From NCBI GenBank assembly GCA_049115935.1, contig JAGDZK010000023.1, positions 1-64,000 of the forward strand: 64,000 nucleotides of DNA. Direction: 5' to 3'. The position numbers and the translations under genes were made by a program. The DNA is from Bermanella sp049115935 (GTDB taxonomy: Bacteria > Pseudomonadota > Gammaproteobacteria > Pseudomonadales > Oceanobacteraceae). Position 1 is the first letter of the stretch; every line of letters starts with the position of its first letter. The notes below the pieces were generated by a model that did not search any database, was not told where the DNA came from, and was given only the letters and a program-made list of their open reading frames with translations. Positions 35,367 through 44,344 of this stretch are shown here, piece by piece.

Positions 35367-36854
35367 TTATAAAGAATAAACAAATTCCATTAACGCTTCA
35401 CGCTGCAAAAGTGGCAGATGGATAAATTTATTTTTTGTACTTTCTGCCTCGCCGCCGTGCCATAAAATGGCCTCTTCTACATTGCGAGCGCGCCCGTCAT
35501 GGAGCATGACGTTGCTGCCGTTCACCGCAGGCTGATCTCCTAAATTCCATAAAGGCGCGGTTCGCCACTCTTGACCATTGGCTAAGAACTCTGGGCGGTT
35601 ATCCGCTAGATCTGGCCCCATATCATGCAAGAGTAAATCAGTGTATGGCCAAATTTCTTGTTTGGACAAATGGGAAAAACGTTCACTTTCTCCGGTTATA
35701 AACCTTGGTTGATGACATTGATTACAACCGGTTTGATAAAACAAATCACGACCTTGCATAAGGGTTTTCGTTTGCGTGTTTTCTCGTTTTAACGGTGCGA
35801 GATTACGGTTGAAATCTACAACCAAATCTAAAAGATGCTGCGGTAACTCAAAACCATTAGCATTATTGCCTGTCACTTGGGTTTTACAAGTGGGCTGTTG
35901 ATCAGTACAAGGCTGAGCAGGAAATAGCGGATTGCTAATACCTAAATCATTTGCAAATGCCCCTGCCACAATCATTTCTAATGTGGGTTTATTACTCTTT
36001 AATCCAAATCGGCCCGGTTGAATGGATTGTGTTTTTATATCCCATACTTGGTTTACCCGACCCGATATACCGTCTTGGTTTTTATCCCGCTCATCTGCGA
36101 GCTCATCGATGTCTTTTTGTTCAATTAATTCCAACAAGCCCATACCGTGAATAGAGGGCGCCATACGAATACTCAATAACGTGTCTTCGCCTAATGACCC
36201 ATACCCTAAAAAGCGAAAATCAATGGTTGGCTTGCGCAATTGAACCTCACGAGCATCTGGATAGCTGAATGTCGAAAACTCCCATTGCACATACATATAC
36301 GCTTCAGGTGCCACGTCATGGGCAAGATTCTGAGCACTTTTATTATTACGAAAATGATGAGCAAGGGAGGTAGAATGATTTTGAATTTGATCACCATAAA
36401 CAGGATGAGGAATCAAACCATGTTTCAGTAACGCCGCTTCATTATCACTTTTATTTAGTATCGGCTTGCTTAAACGCACGAGCGTCGTGGTAATGGGCGA
36501 ATCATTATCTTGCGGTATATTACCTTTGCCACCTTTAATGTGGCAGGTTAAACAGGTGCGCGCATTAAAGACTGGCCCTAAGCCGTCCCGTGCATCGGTT
36601 GCAGTGGGTGCTTTAATCCAAGGTTGACGAGCTAATGCTTTGCCTGCATGAAAATTTGGGCGTAAATCATCAGCCATATTTGCAGCAGGTTTTTCTAAAC
36701 TCGCAAATGGCTTGGTTGACACTGATGTTGCGCCACCAGGCAATGCTTCGGCTGATTGGTAATCTGGGGCTTGCCATGTGCGGTAATCTAATGAGGGGGA
36801 TGACGAATCACAAGCACTTAGTAACACACATGTTAACGCCAACATTTTTTTCAT
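35367..36854 (-). CDS. Di-haem oxidoreductase (DUF1111) lipoprotein
   Basis: Exported di-haem c-type protein. The N-terminal MKKMLALTCVLLSAC gives a lipobox. Two haem motifs are visible: CLTCH (about residue 100) and CNQCH (about 377). The rest carries the DUF1111 signature (GMGLLELI, DLLLHDMGPDLADNRPEF, EWRTAPLWNLG, HDGRARNVEEAI). The 495-residue length is typical. In related clusters this protein stands beside imelysins and a DUF1513 protein. Its electron partner is not known. Confidence 0.88.
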   Translation of the reverse strand: MKKMLALTCVLLSACDSSSPSLDYRTWQAPDYQSAEALPGGATSVSTKPFASLEKPAANMADDLRPNFHAGKALARQPWIKAPTATDARDGLGPVFNARTCLTCHIKGGKGNIPQDNDSPITTTLVRLSKPILNKSDNEAALLKHGLIPHPVYGDQIQNHSTSLAHHFRNNKSAQNLAHDVAPEAYMYVQWEFSTFSYPDAREVQLRKPTIDFRFLGYGSLGEDTLLSIRMAPSIHGMGLLELIEQKDIDELADERDKNQDGISGRVNQVWDIKTQSIQPGRFGLKSNKPTLEMIVAGAFANDLGISNPLFPAQPCTDQQPTCKTQVTGNNANGFELPQHLLDLVVDFNRNLAPLKRENTQTKTLMQGRDLFYQTGCNQCHQPRFITGESERFSHLSKQEIWPYTDLLLHDMGPDLADNRPEFLANGQEWRTAPLWNLGDQPAVNGSNVMLHDGRARNVEEAILWHGGEAESTKNKFIHLPLLQREALMEFVYSL

Positions 36855-36899
36855 AACGCGTCATACCTGAACAACAAAATACAGATTTCAAACCGCACA

Positions 36900-36920
36900 A
36901 AGCCGGGCATTGCCCGGCTT
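36900..36920 (-). repeat. Hairpin between imelysin A and the di-haem gene
   Basis: AAGCCGGGCA-T-TGCCCGGCTT, a ten-base stem around one base. Its core GGGCATTGCCC is the reverse complement of the first REP core at 31071-31091, but no GTAG flanks it. It may be a partial terminator, an mRNA stabiliser or an unrelated hairpin. Confidence 0.75.
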
Positions 36921-36948
36921 CAAAAAACACACTCGCTAGTGCAAGGTT

Positions 36949-38400
36949 TTAGTCGCACTCTACGCCAGGTGTCGTGGTGTTACACGATGATGCTTCATCA
37001 TCTACTACGTCACCCAATCCTAGCTCACTTGCAATATCTTGAATCACATTTGACTGTTTATTTAATGCAATAATAGTCAGTGCTACTGGGTTGGTTGCAT
37101 TACGATTTTCATCCATGATTAACACATCAAATGGCTGAGGGTTTTGAGCATCACGTGCTTTAGCATCGATGGCTGTGTAATTAGTTTGTGTCGCGGCTAG
37201 CGCCGTTACCGTTTCATCGGCTAATGAATCTAAACCCACATCACGTAAATAATCATTAATGCCATAACCATCAACAGCGTTTGTGGTTACGTCATCCACA
37301 CCGTCTTGGTTGCCGTCATAACCTGCATAGCTTCCATAAAAACTATTTGATACACCTTCAGCATTTAGCCAAACATCACGATGAGTATTATCTGAAAAAC
37401 AAGAGTGCTCATCTTCTTGTGAGTTAGAAGAATAAGCAATTTGCATACGCTCGCCTGCTAATTCACCTTCAGATAAAGTCCCCATACCCGTCAAAATTTC
37501 GGTTAATTTTTGTTTGGCTTCAGACGCACTTTCGATTGTTGTAAATGCTGTGCGGTAATTGGCATCGGCTTTCCAACCGTCACGCACACTTTCTAAATCA
37601 GCAATTAGCTTATCAACCGCTACTTCTAAGTAGGCATGGCGGCGTGCCGCTGGTGAATCAGCGTTAGCCACATCCGTTGTAAAATCAGTTAAAGGTCGCT
37701 GGCCACCGCTCACACCTAAATTCACTGCTTCATCACGGTCTGCACCGTTGGTCGCGGTTTGGTCTGTTGTATTTAAATCTTGGCCCCAAAGTAAAAACTC
37801 AATGGCGTGATAACCCGCAATGACATCATGCTCGTCACTGGCGGTTGCAGTGTTCGCCAAAAGATCCGCATTAATGGTAATGCTTGGCGTACCGATAATG
37901 TTTTGAGTCGTCGGGTCGCCATCAACAGCACCATTATTATTAACCCCTGCGCTGTTGGCTGTTACACCTACTTGGTCGGCGGTAAAATCCGTTGAGTTTG
38001 TTACTACGTAATCAATCAGTGCTTCACCCAGTGGCCATGCGTTTAGGTCACCTTCAGGGCCATCTTCGCTTGAGTAATCGGTAGAATCAATTGGGCTATT
38101 ACGGAAACGGTACACTTCTGTTTGACCGTATGGCTCACGAGAAACCAGCCACGCTTTTTTTGCCGCTTCTAGGTTAGCTGCATTAGGTGTTGCTTTAAAT
38201 GTTGCCAATGCAGTTTTCAGTGCTTTTGCGGTTTCAACTGAATCAGTATAAGCAGCAAGAGCAATGTCCGCATTGGTATTTAATACAAGCTGGGCCTTTT
38301 CCATGTTGATGGCTGGCGCCGAATCATTATCACTTGAGCTGCCACAGGCTGTTAGAAAAGATACCGCTGCGATACAAGCCGCTAATTGGTTAAGTTTCAT
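36949..38400 (-). CDS. Imelysin-family lipoprotein with GxHxxE motif
   Basis: Exported lipoprotein of 483 residues (MKLNQLAACIAAVSFLTACGSSS). It is first in a four-gene minus-strand unit. The imelysin GxHxxE motif is seen in IAGYHAIEFLLWGQD, with FRNSPIDSTDYSSEDGPEGDLNAWPLGE and RRHAYLEVAVDKLIADL typical of the IcmP/imelysin family. Homologues are called iron-regulated, and some are called insulin-cleaving. Protease activity should not be taken for granted. Together with the second imelysin it makes a two-paralogue unit. Confidence 0.87.
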   Translation of the reverse strand: MKLNQLAACIAAVSFLTACGSSSDNDSAPAINMEKAQLVLNTNADIALAAYTDSVETAKALKTALATFKATPNAANLEAAKKAWLVSREPYGQTEVYRFRNSPIDSTDYSSEDGPEGDLNAWPLGEALIDYVVTNSTDFTADQVGVTANSAGVNNNGAVDGDPTTQNIIGTPSITINADLLANTATASDEHDVIAGYHAIEFLLWGQDLNTTDQTATNGADRDEAVNLGVSGGQRPLTDFTTDVANADSPAARRHAYLEVAVDKLIADLESVRDGWKADANYRTAFTTIESASEAKQKLTEILTGMGTLSEGELAGERMQIAYSSNSQEDEHSCFSDNTHRDVWLNAEGVSNSFYGSYAGYDGNQDGVDDVTTNAVDGYGINDYLRDVGLDSLADETVTALAATQTNYTAIDAKARDAQNPQPFDVLIMDENRNATNPVALTIIALNKQSNVIQDIASELGLGDVVDDEASSCNTTTPGVECD

Positions 38401-38458
38401 ACTGAATCCTAGTACTTTTTAGTAAATTGAGGCGAAATATGAACCGCACACTAATACA

Positions 38459-38478
38459 AATGACAATGATTAGCAATA
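38459..38478. promoter_or_regulatory. Candidate Fur box between divergent iron-linked units
   Basis: The core GACAATGATTAGCAAT (38462-38477) resembles the Fur consensus GATAATGATAATCATT in 12 of 16 positions. A second partial site (CTTATCATT) lies 22 bases further right. It sits between the imelysin unit (minus) and the peroxidase/receptor unit (plus), so one operator could control both. Confidence 0.65.
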
Positions 38479-38574
38479 ACTAAAGAGTATGAGAACACTT
38501 ATCATTTTAAAGCGACCACATCTATAGTAATATCCCTTTCGGCAGTAAGGCCTTATACCTATGGTTTGCATTAC

Positions 38575-39846
38575 ATGATCAAGATCAACGCCTCCTTCAC
38601 CTTCAATTTATTAGCTAGCACCCTTGTATTGGCCCTTGCAGGCTGTGGCAGCTCAAGTAATAACCCTAGTATTCAAACTAAGGAAGCCCTAGGGGAAGCG
38701 CTATTTTCTGATACTAATTTATCCCTAGAGCGCACCCAGTCTTGCGCCACCTGCCACAGCCCAGAACATGGTTTTGTCGATAACCGCATTAGCACCACTT
38801 ATCACAGCACTCAGGTTGCCGCAGGCTCTTTAGGGGATGACGGCGTGTCCATTGGTGATCGTAACGCACCCACCGCCGCTTATGCTGCATTCAGTCCCGT
38901 TTTTAAATATGGCACCCGCACTCGAGTACAAAACCAAAGCGCAGACATTGGCAGCTATTCAGGTTTCTTAGGTGGGCAATTTTGGGATGGCCGAGCAGAA
39001 GGTCTTGCCGCACAAGCCGGCGGGCCACCACTTAACCCTGGTGAAATGAATATGCCGAGCAAAGCGGCTGTGATCGAGCGTATTAAAGAAAATACAGAAT
39101 ATGTCGATGCCTTCGAGCGTTTATTCAATAGCGAAATCTTTAATGATGTAGATACGGCTTACGATGCCATGAGCCAAGTGATTGGCGACTTTGAATTTAA
39201 TAATCGAGAGACCTTTTATCCGTTTGATTCTAAATATGACCTGTCTCTGACAGGTGAGTATTCTTACGATCCAAATAGTAAAGCGTCTCTTGGTAAAGTT
39301 TTATTTTTTGGTACCGATTTCACCTGTGCAGCATGCCACCAGCTACGGGAAATTGGCGTGAAAGGTGAGCTATTTACAAGCTTTGAATACCACAACATTG
39401 GCGTGCCAGAAAACACAACATTGCGTGCTATCAATGGGGTCACTGAACCTGATTTAGGATTATTTAATAACCCACAGGTTAACGAAAAAGCGGACGCCAA
39501 CGACCATAAAGGTAAATTCAAAGTACCTACTCTGCGTAATGTGGCGGTCACCGCACCCTATATGCACAATGGTGTGTTTAACGATCTAGAAACCGTCATT
39601 AAGTTTTACGAGCATGCCAAATTGCGTGCATTAAATCGAACAGATAACACGCTCAATCCAGAAACTGGATTAGCTTGGGCAGAGCCTGAGGTTAATTTAA
39701 ACATCGAACACGATGTATTGGGTAAAAATGATAAAAACCTTACCCCTGAAAATATCGAGGCGTTAGTGTGCTTCTTTATGAGTCTAACCGATGCACGTTA
39801 TGAGCATTTACTCGATGCAAATAAAGTCACAGCCTGCGGTCTGTAA
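38575..39846 (+). CDS. Di-haem cytochrome c peroxidase-like lipoprotein
   Basis: Exported di-haem peroxidase of the CcpA/MauG family. From the ATG at 38575 the product is 423 residues. A TTG upstream is weaker. The lipobox is in VLALAGCGSSS. Haem motifs are CATCH (SCATCHSPEHGF) and CAACH (TCAACHQLREIG). The FKVPTLRNVAVTAPYMHNGVF signature is typical of the peroxidase family. A role in hydrogen peroxide removal or in maturing or oxidising an iron or metal partner is possible. The gene is 65 bases upstream of the receptor gene. Confidence 0.9.
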   Translation: MIKINASFTFNLLASTLVLALAGCGSSSNNPSIQTKEALGEALFSDTNLSLERTQSCATCHSPEHGFVDNRISTTYHSTQVAAGSLGDDGVSIGDRNAPTAAYAAFSPVFKYGTRTRVQNQSADIGSYSGFLGGQFWDGRAEGLAAQAGGPPLNPGEMNMPSKAAVIERIKENTEYVDAFERLFNSEIFNDVDTAYDAMSQVIGDFEFNNRETFYPFDSKYDLSLTGEYSYDPNSKASLGKVLFFGTDFTCAACHQLREIGVKGELFTSFEYHNIGVPENTTLRAINGVTEPDLGLFNNPQVNEKADANDHKGKFKVPTLRNVAVTAPYMHNGVFNDLETVIKFYEHAKLRALNRTDNTLNPETGLAWAEPEVNLNIEHDVLGKNDKNLTPENIEALVCFFMSLTDARYEHLLDANKVTACGL

Positions 39847-39911
39847 TTGTTTATTTAGGTTTTTAAAAACTTTTCACACGTATTTTTACATTATTTATAA
39901 CGGGACGTGTT

Positions 39912-42113
39912 GTGCTCAAACTTGAACGTTGTTTTTCTATTGTCGTGATCACCAGCTTATTTTTCTCTATAAGTGCATACGGTGAAGACGAAACCGCAGA
40001 ACTTGAAAAAATGTACATCACAGGTGGCGCTGACGATATTCTACGTCAACCGGGATCTGCCACACTCATTGATGATGTGGCACTGGAAAAATTTGAGTAC
40101 ACAGATATCCACCGTGTGCTCAATGCTGTTCCTGGGGTAAACCTGCAAGAAGAAGATGGTTATGGCTTGCGCCCAAACATTGGCTTACGCGGCACCTCAC
40201 CTGAGCGCAGTAAAAAAATCACCATAATGGAAGACGGTGTTCTGTCAGGGCCAGCCCCTTATGCCGCACCAGCCGCATATTACTTTCCAAACATTTCACG
40301 TATGAGTGCCGTTGAGGTATTCAAGGGGCCCGCCACCATACAATATGGTCCTGCCACGGTAGGTGGTGCCATTAATATGGTGAGCCGCGCGATCCCTTAT
40401 GACTCACAAGGCGAATTGGATTTACAGTACGGCAGTGATAACTTTCAACGTTTAAACCTATACCAAGGCCAGCAAGTGGGTGACTTAGGTTACTTAATTG
40501 AAGGCTTACGTGTTAGCGCTGACGGTTTTAAAAATTTAGATAACGGTGGTGATACTGGTTTTGTAAGAAACGATATTAATCTAAAAACCAGTTGGCAAAC
40601 CTTTGGTCAGTATAGTCATTCGTTTGTCTTAAAATTAGGTTATGCCGATGAGCACTCGAACGAGACCTATCTTGGTTTAACTCAAGATGATTTAAATAGT
40701 GATCCATATCGCCGCTACAACGCATCGTCAATGGATGAAATGGAATGGACACACGAACAAATTCAATTAACGCACCAAATGGACGTTCGAGATTGGAAAA
40801 TAACCTCTGACATTTATCGCAATAATTTTGATCGTGATTGGTTTAAGGTGAACGGATTTAAGTCAACTGATGTATCTATACAAGAGGTGTTAATCAATCC
40901 TGATACCTACCAATCCTATTACCAAGTATTAAGTGGCCAAGCCGCCAGCAGCAATAGTGATGAGTATTTACGTATTGGAAATAACGGGCGCATATTTATT
41001 TCTCAAGGTATTCAAACCCGTATCAACAAACCATTTACGGTATTGCACTTAAATCAAGAATTAGAATTAGGTATTCGTTATCATCAAGACCAAATCAAAC
41101 GTACCCATACAGAGCAAGATTACGCCACCCTAACAGACGGTTCATTACAAGCCGTAGACGGCTCATACCGCACAACCACATTAAATAAAAACGACGCCCA
41201 AGCCATTGCCATTTATGTAAAAGACGATATTCATATAAATGACACCACGATTACAGCCGGTATTCGTCATGAGCGTATCACATCTACTAAAACCACCTAT
41301 GGCGAGCTAACAGGGATTATTGAACAAGAAGATAAATTAGAACAAACGGTGACCTTGCCAGGCATTGGAGTTTACTCCCAACTAAGTGAACACATCGGTG
41401 TTTTAGCTGGAATTCATAAAGGTTTTACAGCTGCCACACCCGGTGGCAGCGGTGACATCAAACCGGAGGAAAGCACCAATTATGAAATGGGCTTGCGTTA
41501 CTTTGGTTTAGGCCATGCAGAAGTGATTACGTTTTTAAATGATTACAGCCAATTCAGCGGCACCTGTAGTTTTGCTCAAGGCTCATGTTCAAATAACCAA
41601 GTGGGTGAGCAAGCCAATGCTGGTAATGCTCAAGTGTACGGTATTGAAGCCAGTTGGAAACACGATATCCAACTAGCCGCTTTAAACCTGCCACTAAGTG
41701 CAAGCTACACCTATAGCCATGGTGAATTTGGTGAAGCATTTACAGATGGCAGTGGTGCGTTTGGAGAAAAAGACCTCGAGATCGAAAAAGGGTTTGAAAT
41801 TGCTTATCTGCCAGAACATCGCCTTAATATTCAAGCCGGCATTGGCCAAGACCAGTGGCAGGCAAATATATCTATCTTATACCAAAGTGAAATGCGTAAT
41901 ATTCCAGGAACCGGCAGCATTTCCGACACCGACCGCATTGATGCCCACACTGTAGTGGACTTATCTGCAAGCTATGACCTAAAGCAAAGCATTCAGCTTT
42001 ATGGTTCTATAGATAATCTTTTGGCTAACGAATACGTGGTATCCGCAAAACCATACGGTTATCGCCCAGGAAAATCCCGCTCAATCAATATTGGAACCAA
42101 ATGGGCCTTTTAA
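39912..42113 (+). CDS. TonB-dependent outer-membrane receptor (FecA-like)
   Basis: Outer-membrane transporter of 733 residues with a signal peptide (LERCFSIVVITSLFFSISAYG) and a GTG start. The plug domain has DIHRVLNAVPGVNLQEEDGYGLRPNIGLRGTSPERSKK (shown in part) and VEVFKGPATIQYGPATVGGAIN. The barrel ends in INIGTKWAF with a terminal Phe. The plug resembles FecA or siderophore/citrate receptors. The substrate is not readable. Its upstream gene is a di-haem peroxidase and the divergent unit carries imelysins. Iron is inferred. Confidence 0.9.
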   Translation: MLKLERCFSIVVITSLFFSISAYGEDETAELEKMYITGGADDILRQPGSATLIDDVALEKFEYTDIHRVLNAVPGVNLQEEDGYGLRPNIGLRGTSPERSKKITIMEDGVLSGPAPYAAPAAYYFPNISRMSAVEVFKGPATIQYGPATVGGAINMVSRAIPYDSQGELDLQYGSDNFQRLNLYQGQQVGDLGYLIEGLRVSADGFKNLDNGGDTGFVRNDINLKTSWQTFGQYSHSFVLKLGYADEHSNETYLGLTQDDLNSDPYRRYNASSMDEMEWTHEQIQLTHQMDVRDWKITSDIYRNNFDRDWFKVNGFKSTDVSIQEVLINPDTYQSYYQVLSGQAASSNSDEYLRIGNNGRIFISQGIQTRINKPFTVLHLNQELELGIRYHQDQIKRTHTEQDYATLTDGSLQAVDGSYRTTTLNKNDAQAIAIYVKDDIHINDTTITAGIRHERITSTKTTYGELTGIIEQEDKLEQTVTLPGIGVYSQLSEHIGVLAGIHKGFTAATPGGSGDIKPEESTNYEMGLRYFGLGHAEVITFLNDYSQFSGTCSFAQGSCSNNQVGEQANAGNAQVYGIEASWKHDIQLAALNLPLSASYTYSHGEFGEAFTDGSGAFGEKDLEIEKGFEIAYLPEHRLNIQAGIGQDQWQANISILYQSEMRNIPGTGSISDTDRIDAHTVVDLSASYDLKQSIQLYGSIDNLLANEYVVSAKPYGYRPGKSRSINIGTKWAF

Positions 42114-42147
42114 ACTCAACTAAAGGTTAGCACTTGGTAACCCCTTG

Positions 42148-42167
42148 GCGGCTTCAATAGAAGCCGC
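42148..42167 (+). terminator. Hairpin after the receptor gene
   Basis: Eight-base perfect stem GCGGCTTC / GAAGCCGC with loop AATA, about 35 bases after the stop. It lacks a T-run, so termination is uncertain. Confidence 0.5.
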
Positions 42168-42394
42168 TTACCCGAAATGTCTAAAAACTTCTCACCTTCT
42201 GCGCCAATCTCGCCATTTTTACCCATTTAGTGCCGCAATAACGCATAAATGTTGGCGAATACTGACGTTAGTTATTACTATTTAACCTATAGCCGTTCAA
42301 GGAAGAATGGATTTTCAGCATTTCACAATGCTCAGCCCATTTAAAGTTCAAAGAGGAATTTCAATTGCTGGCTGAAATTGACGAGAGACATCAC

Positions 42395-44164
42395 ATGGAA
42401 GGGCTTAATAGTAGCATTCGAATTTCTGTCCCAGACATTCAACAAAATAGCCTGAGCTTTTGCGATGGCAGCGTAAGTGGTTTTGAAGCTTGGAGCAAAA
42501 AACTACCGATGGCAAACGTGGGTGCTGCTGCCAAACTTTTGTATCAGGCCAGCCGCGAGTTAAACCTAACGCAAATTAATCCTGTATTACGCTATAAAAT
42601 GCTCGAAGTCATTCGTGGCCAGATTTACAGTATCTGCGAATTATTAGCAAAACGGTTCTTAAACCAGTCCGTCGTGCTAAACGACAATGACCTCAAAATC
42701 GTTATGCTTGCACAAACCCTGCAAAGCCAACTGGCAATCGGATATAAGCGTATCGTGCTCGATATTTGCGATACGCCTGTTAAAAAGAATGACACACCCA
42801 AATTGCTCACCTTTGCTATTCACCGAGCCATTAGCGACTTAAGCCAAACTATCTTGCGTGCCTTTCAGCTATATACTCAGGCCCCAAAAAATACTTGGCT
42901 TGAACTTCACCAGCTCTATTTACTGGCCGAAAGAAAACAAATTCAACAATACGATGTTAAAGATAGCCAAACCAGCTTTCGTGCCAGCACCAATATCTTT
43001 GATAGCTACGTACGTATTTTATTACTTGGCTGTAGCAAGCCCAATCAACTTCGCCAGTCTGAACAAGCTAACCTATTCGCCGCCACAGAATTATGGAGCA
43101 ATCTAACAAAACTGACTCCTATTACCGACACACAAGCCCAGTTTATTTTCATGGCAACCGGTGATAGTGCCCCCGTTTACCGTTCGCTGGTTAAAACAGC
43201 GCCCAGTGGTTATGTACGTACATTTCACCCAGGTGCATTAGTGCAAGCATTGCAAAAACACATCAACAAAGAAGCCAGCATTATTACCGTGCCCGGTAAT
43301 ATCTCAGAATCATTATTAAATCACTTATTACACGCTTGGGGCGGCATGAAAGAACGTAGCTTCCGGCGTACCCAAAACTCTGGGGACATGCAAATTGGTA
43401 TTGGTCTGGTGTCATCCCATTTTTTTTGTGCATCTGAAAAAAGCTTTCCGTATTTGTTAAAAAAATGGAACGTGGATTTAGCCGAAAATAAAACCCAGAA
43501 AAAACACAGTGGCGATGTGTGGGATAACAGCTTTGATGCCGGCAACCACTTTACCCATGATGCCGAAAATATTGCCTTTGATAGCATCGCCTTTATTAGC
43601 AAAAATGCCACTGAAGACGAAGACACCGGCCCCAAAGGCAAAGAGTTAACCGCTAAAATTGAAAACACCAGCCCAGGTGGATATGGCATATTACTGGCTG
43701 ATCCTCCGGCGACTGTACAAACCGGTGAACTGGTGGTGATAAAAGAGCCACGTATGAACACCTGGTCTATCGGCTCTATTCGCTGGATCCGTACTCGTCA
43801 TAACCAACCAACACAACTTGGTATTGAATTATTAGCCCCCAAAGCCGAAGCAGTCGCGGTACGGATCCTCAATAAAACAGGGGATAACGGGGAATACTTA
43901 CGAGGCATTCGCTTACCTGCTTTGCCTGCTGCAGGGCTTGCTGAAACCTTACTGCTGCCTATCCTGCCATTTAAAGTAGGCTGTAAAGCGGAACTTGTAG
44001 ACGGTAACATGCAGCAGCGCATTCAATTAATTAAACGCCAAAGTGCCTCTAGAAGCTTTGTGCAATACCAATATCAATCCCTGACTCAAGTCTTCACTGA
44101 GAAAAAAGAAAGCAAAGATAATAATAGCGATGACGAATTTGCTTCTATTTGGGATAAGCTTTAA
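42395..44164 (+). CDS. Large PilZ-domain protein next to FimX
   Basis: C-di-GMP-linked protein of 589 residues. GAGAG precedes the ATG at 42395. A TTG ten codons earlier is less likely. The first 420 residues are mainly helical and unfamiliar. The C-terminal PilZ part (about 430-550) has KIENTSPGGYGILL, where the DxSxxG motif is NTSPGG, and IGSIRWIRTRHNQPTQLGIELL. The Arg-rich RxxxR motif that PilZ domains use for c-di-GMP is not visible before it (KGKELTAK). It may not bind c-di-GMP. In Pseudomonas aeruginosa the gene before fimX is PA4958. Confidence 0.75.
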   Translation: MEGLNSSIRISVPDIQQNSLSFCDGSVSGFEAWSKKLPMANVGAAAKLLYQASRELNLTQINPVLRYKMLEVIRGQIYSICELLAKRFLNQSVVLNDNDLKIVMLAQTLQSQLAIGYKRIVLDICDTPVKKNDTPKLLTFAIHRAISDLSQTILRAFQLYTQAPKNTWLELHQLYLLAERKQIQQYDVKDSQTSFRASTNIFDSYVRILLLGCSKPNQLRQSEQANLFAATELWSNLTKLTPITDTQAQFIFMATGDSAPVYRSLVKTAPSGYVRTFHPGALVQALQKHINKEASIITVPGNISESLLNHLLHAWGGMKERSFRRTQNSGDMQIGIGLVSSHFFCASEKSFPYLLKKWNVDLAENKTQKKHSGDVWDNSFDAGNHFTHDAENIAFDSIAFISKNATEDEDTGPKGKELTAKIENTSPGGYGILLADPPATVQTGELVVIKEPRMNTWSIGSIRWIRTRHNQPTQLGIELLAPKAEAVAVRILNKTGDNGEYLRGIRLPALPAAGLAETLLLPILPFKVGCKAELVDGNMQQRIQLIKRQSASRSFVQYQYQSLTQVFTEKKESKDNNSDDEFASIWDKL

Positions 44165-44296
44165 TAACGATTTTGCTATGTCAAATCTTGTTACCTGACC
44201 AGTCAATTGACCACCAACGGCCATAATTCACTGATAAACGGTACTTTTTCACACGAAAAGCCTTCCCTAACACTTAAAGCAAACGCCACAAACCGC

Positions 44297-44302
44297 TATA
44301 AT
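44297..44302 (+). promoter_or_regulatory. Candidate -10 of the fimX promoter
   Basis: A consensus TATAAT lies 43 bases upstream of the FimX ATG I chose (44345). The -35 region is poor (TTAAAG). It supports placing the true start after the -10. Confidence 0.45.
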
Positions 44303-44344
44303 CGCGAAAATACTAATTATAAGAACGGCAGCGAGCTTAAATAT

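Noticed and set aside
43321..43761. 146-residue minus-strand frame
   Set aside because: It is antisense to the PilZ-domain gene. Hydrophobic composition reflects the opposite codons.
44207..44344. N-terminal extension of FimX
   Set aside because: It contains a TATAAT and has no FimX-like residues. The start at 44345 gives a 691-residue FimX.
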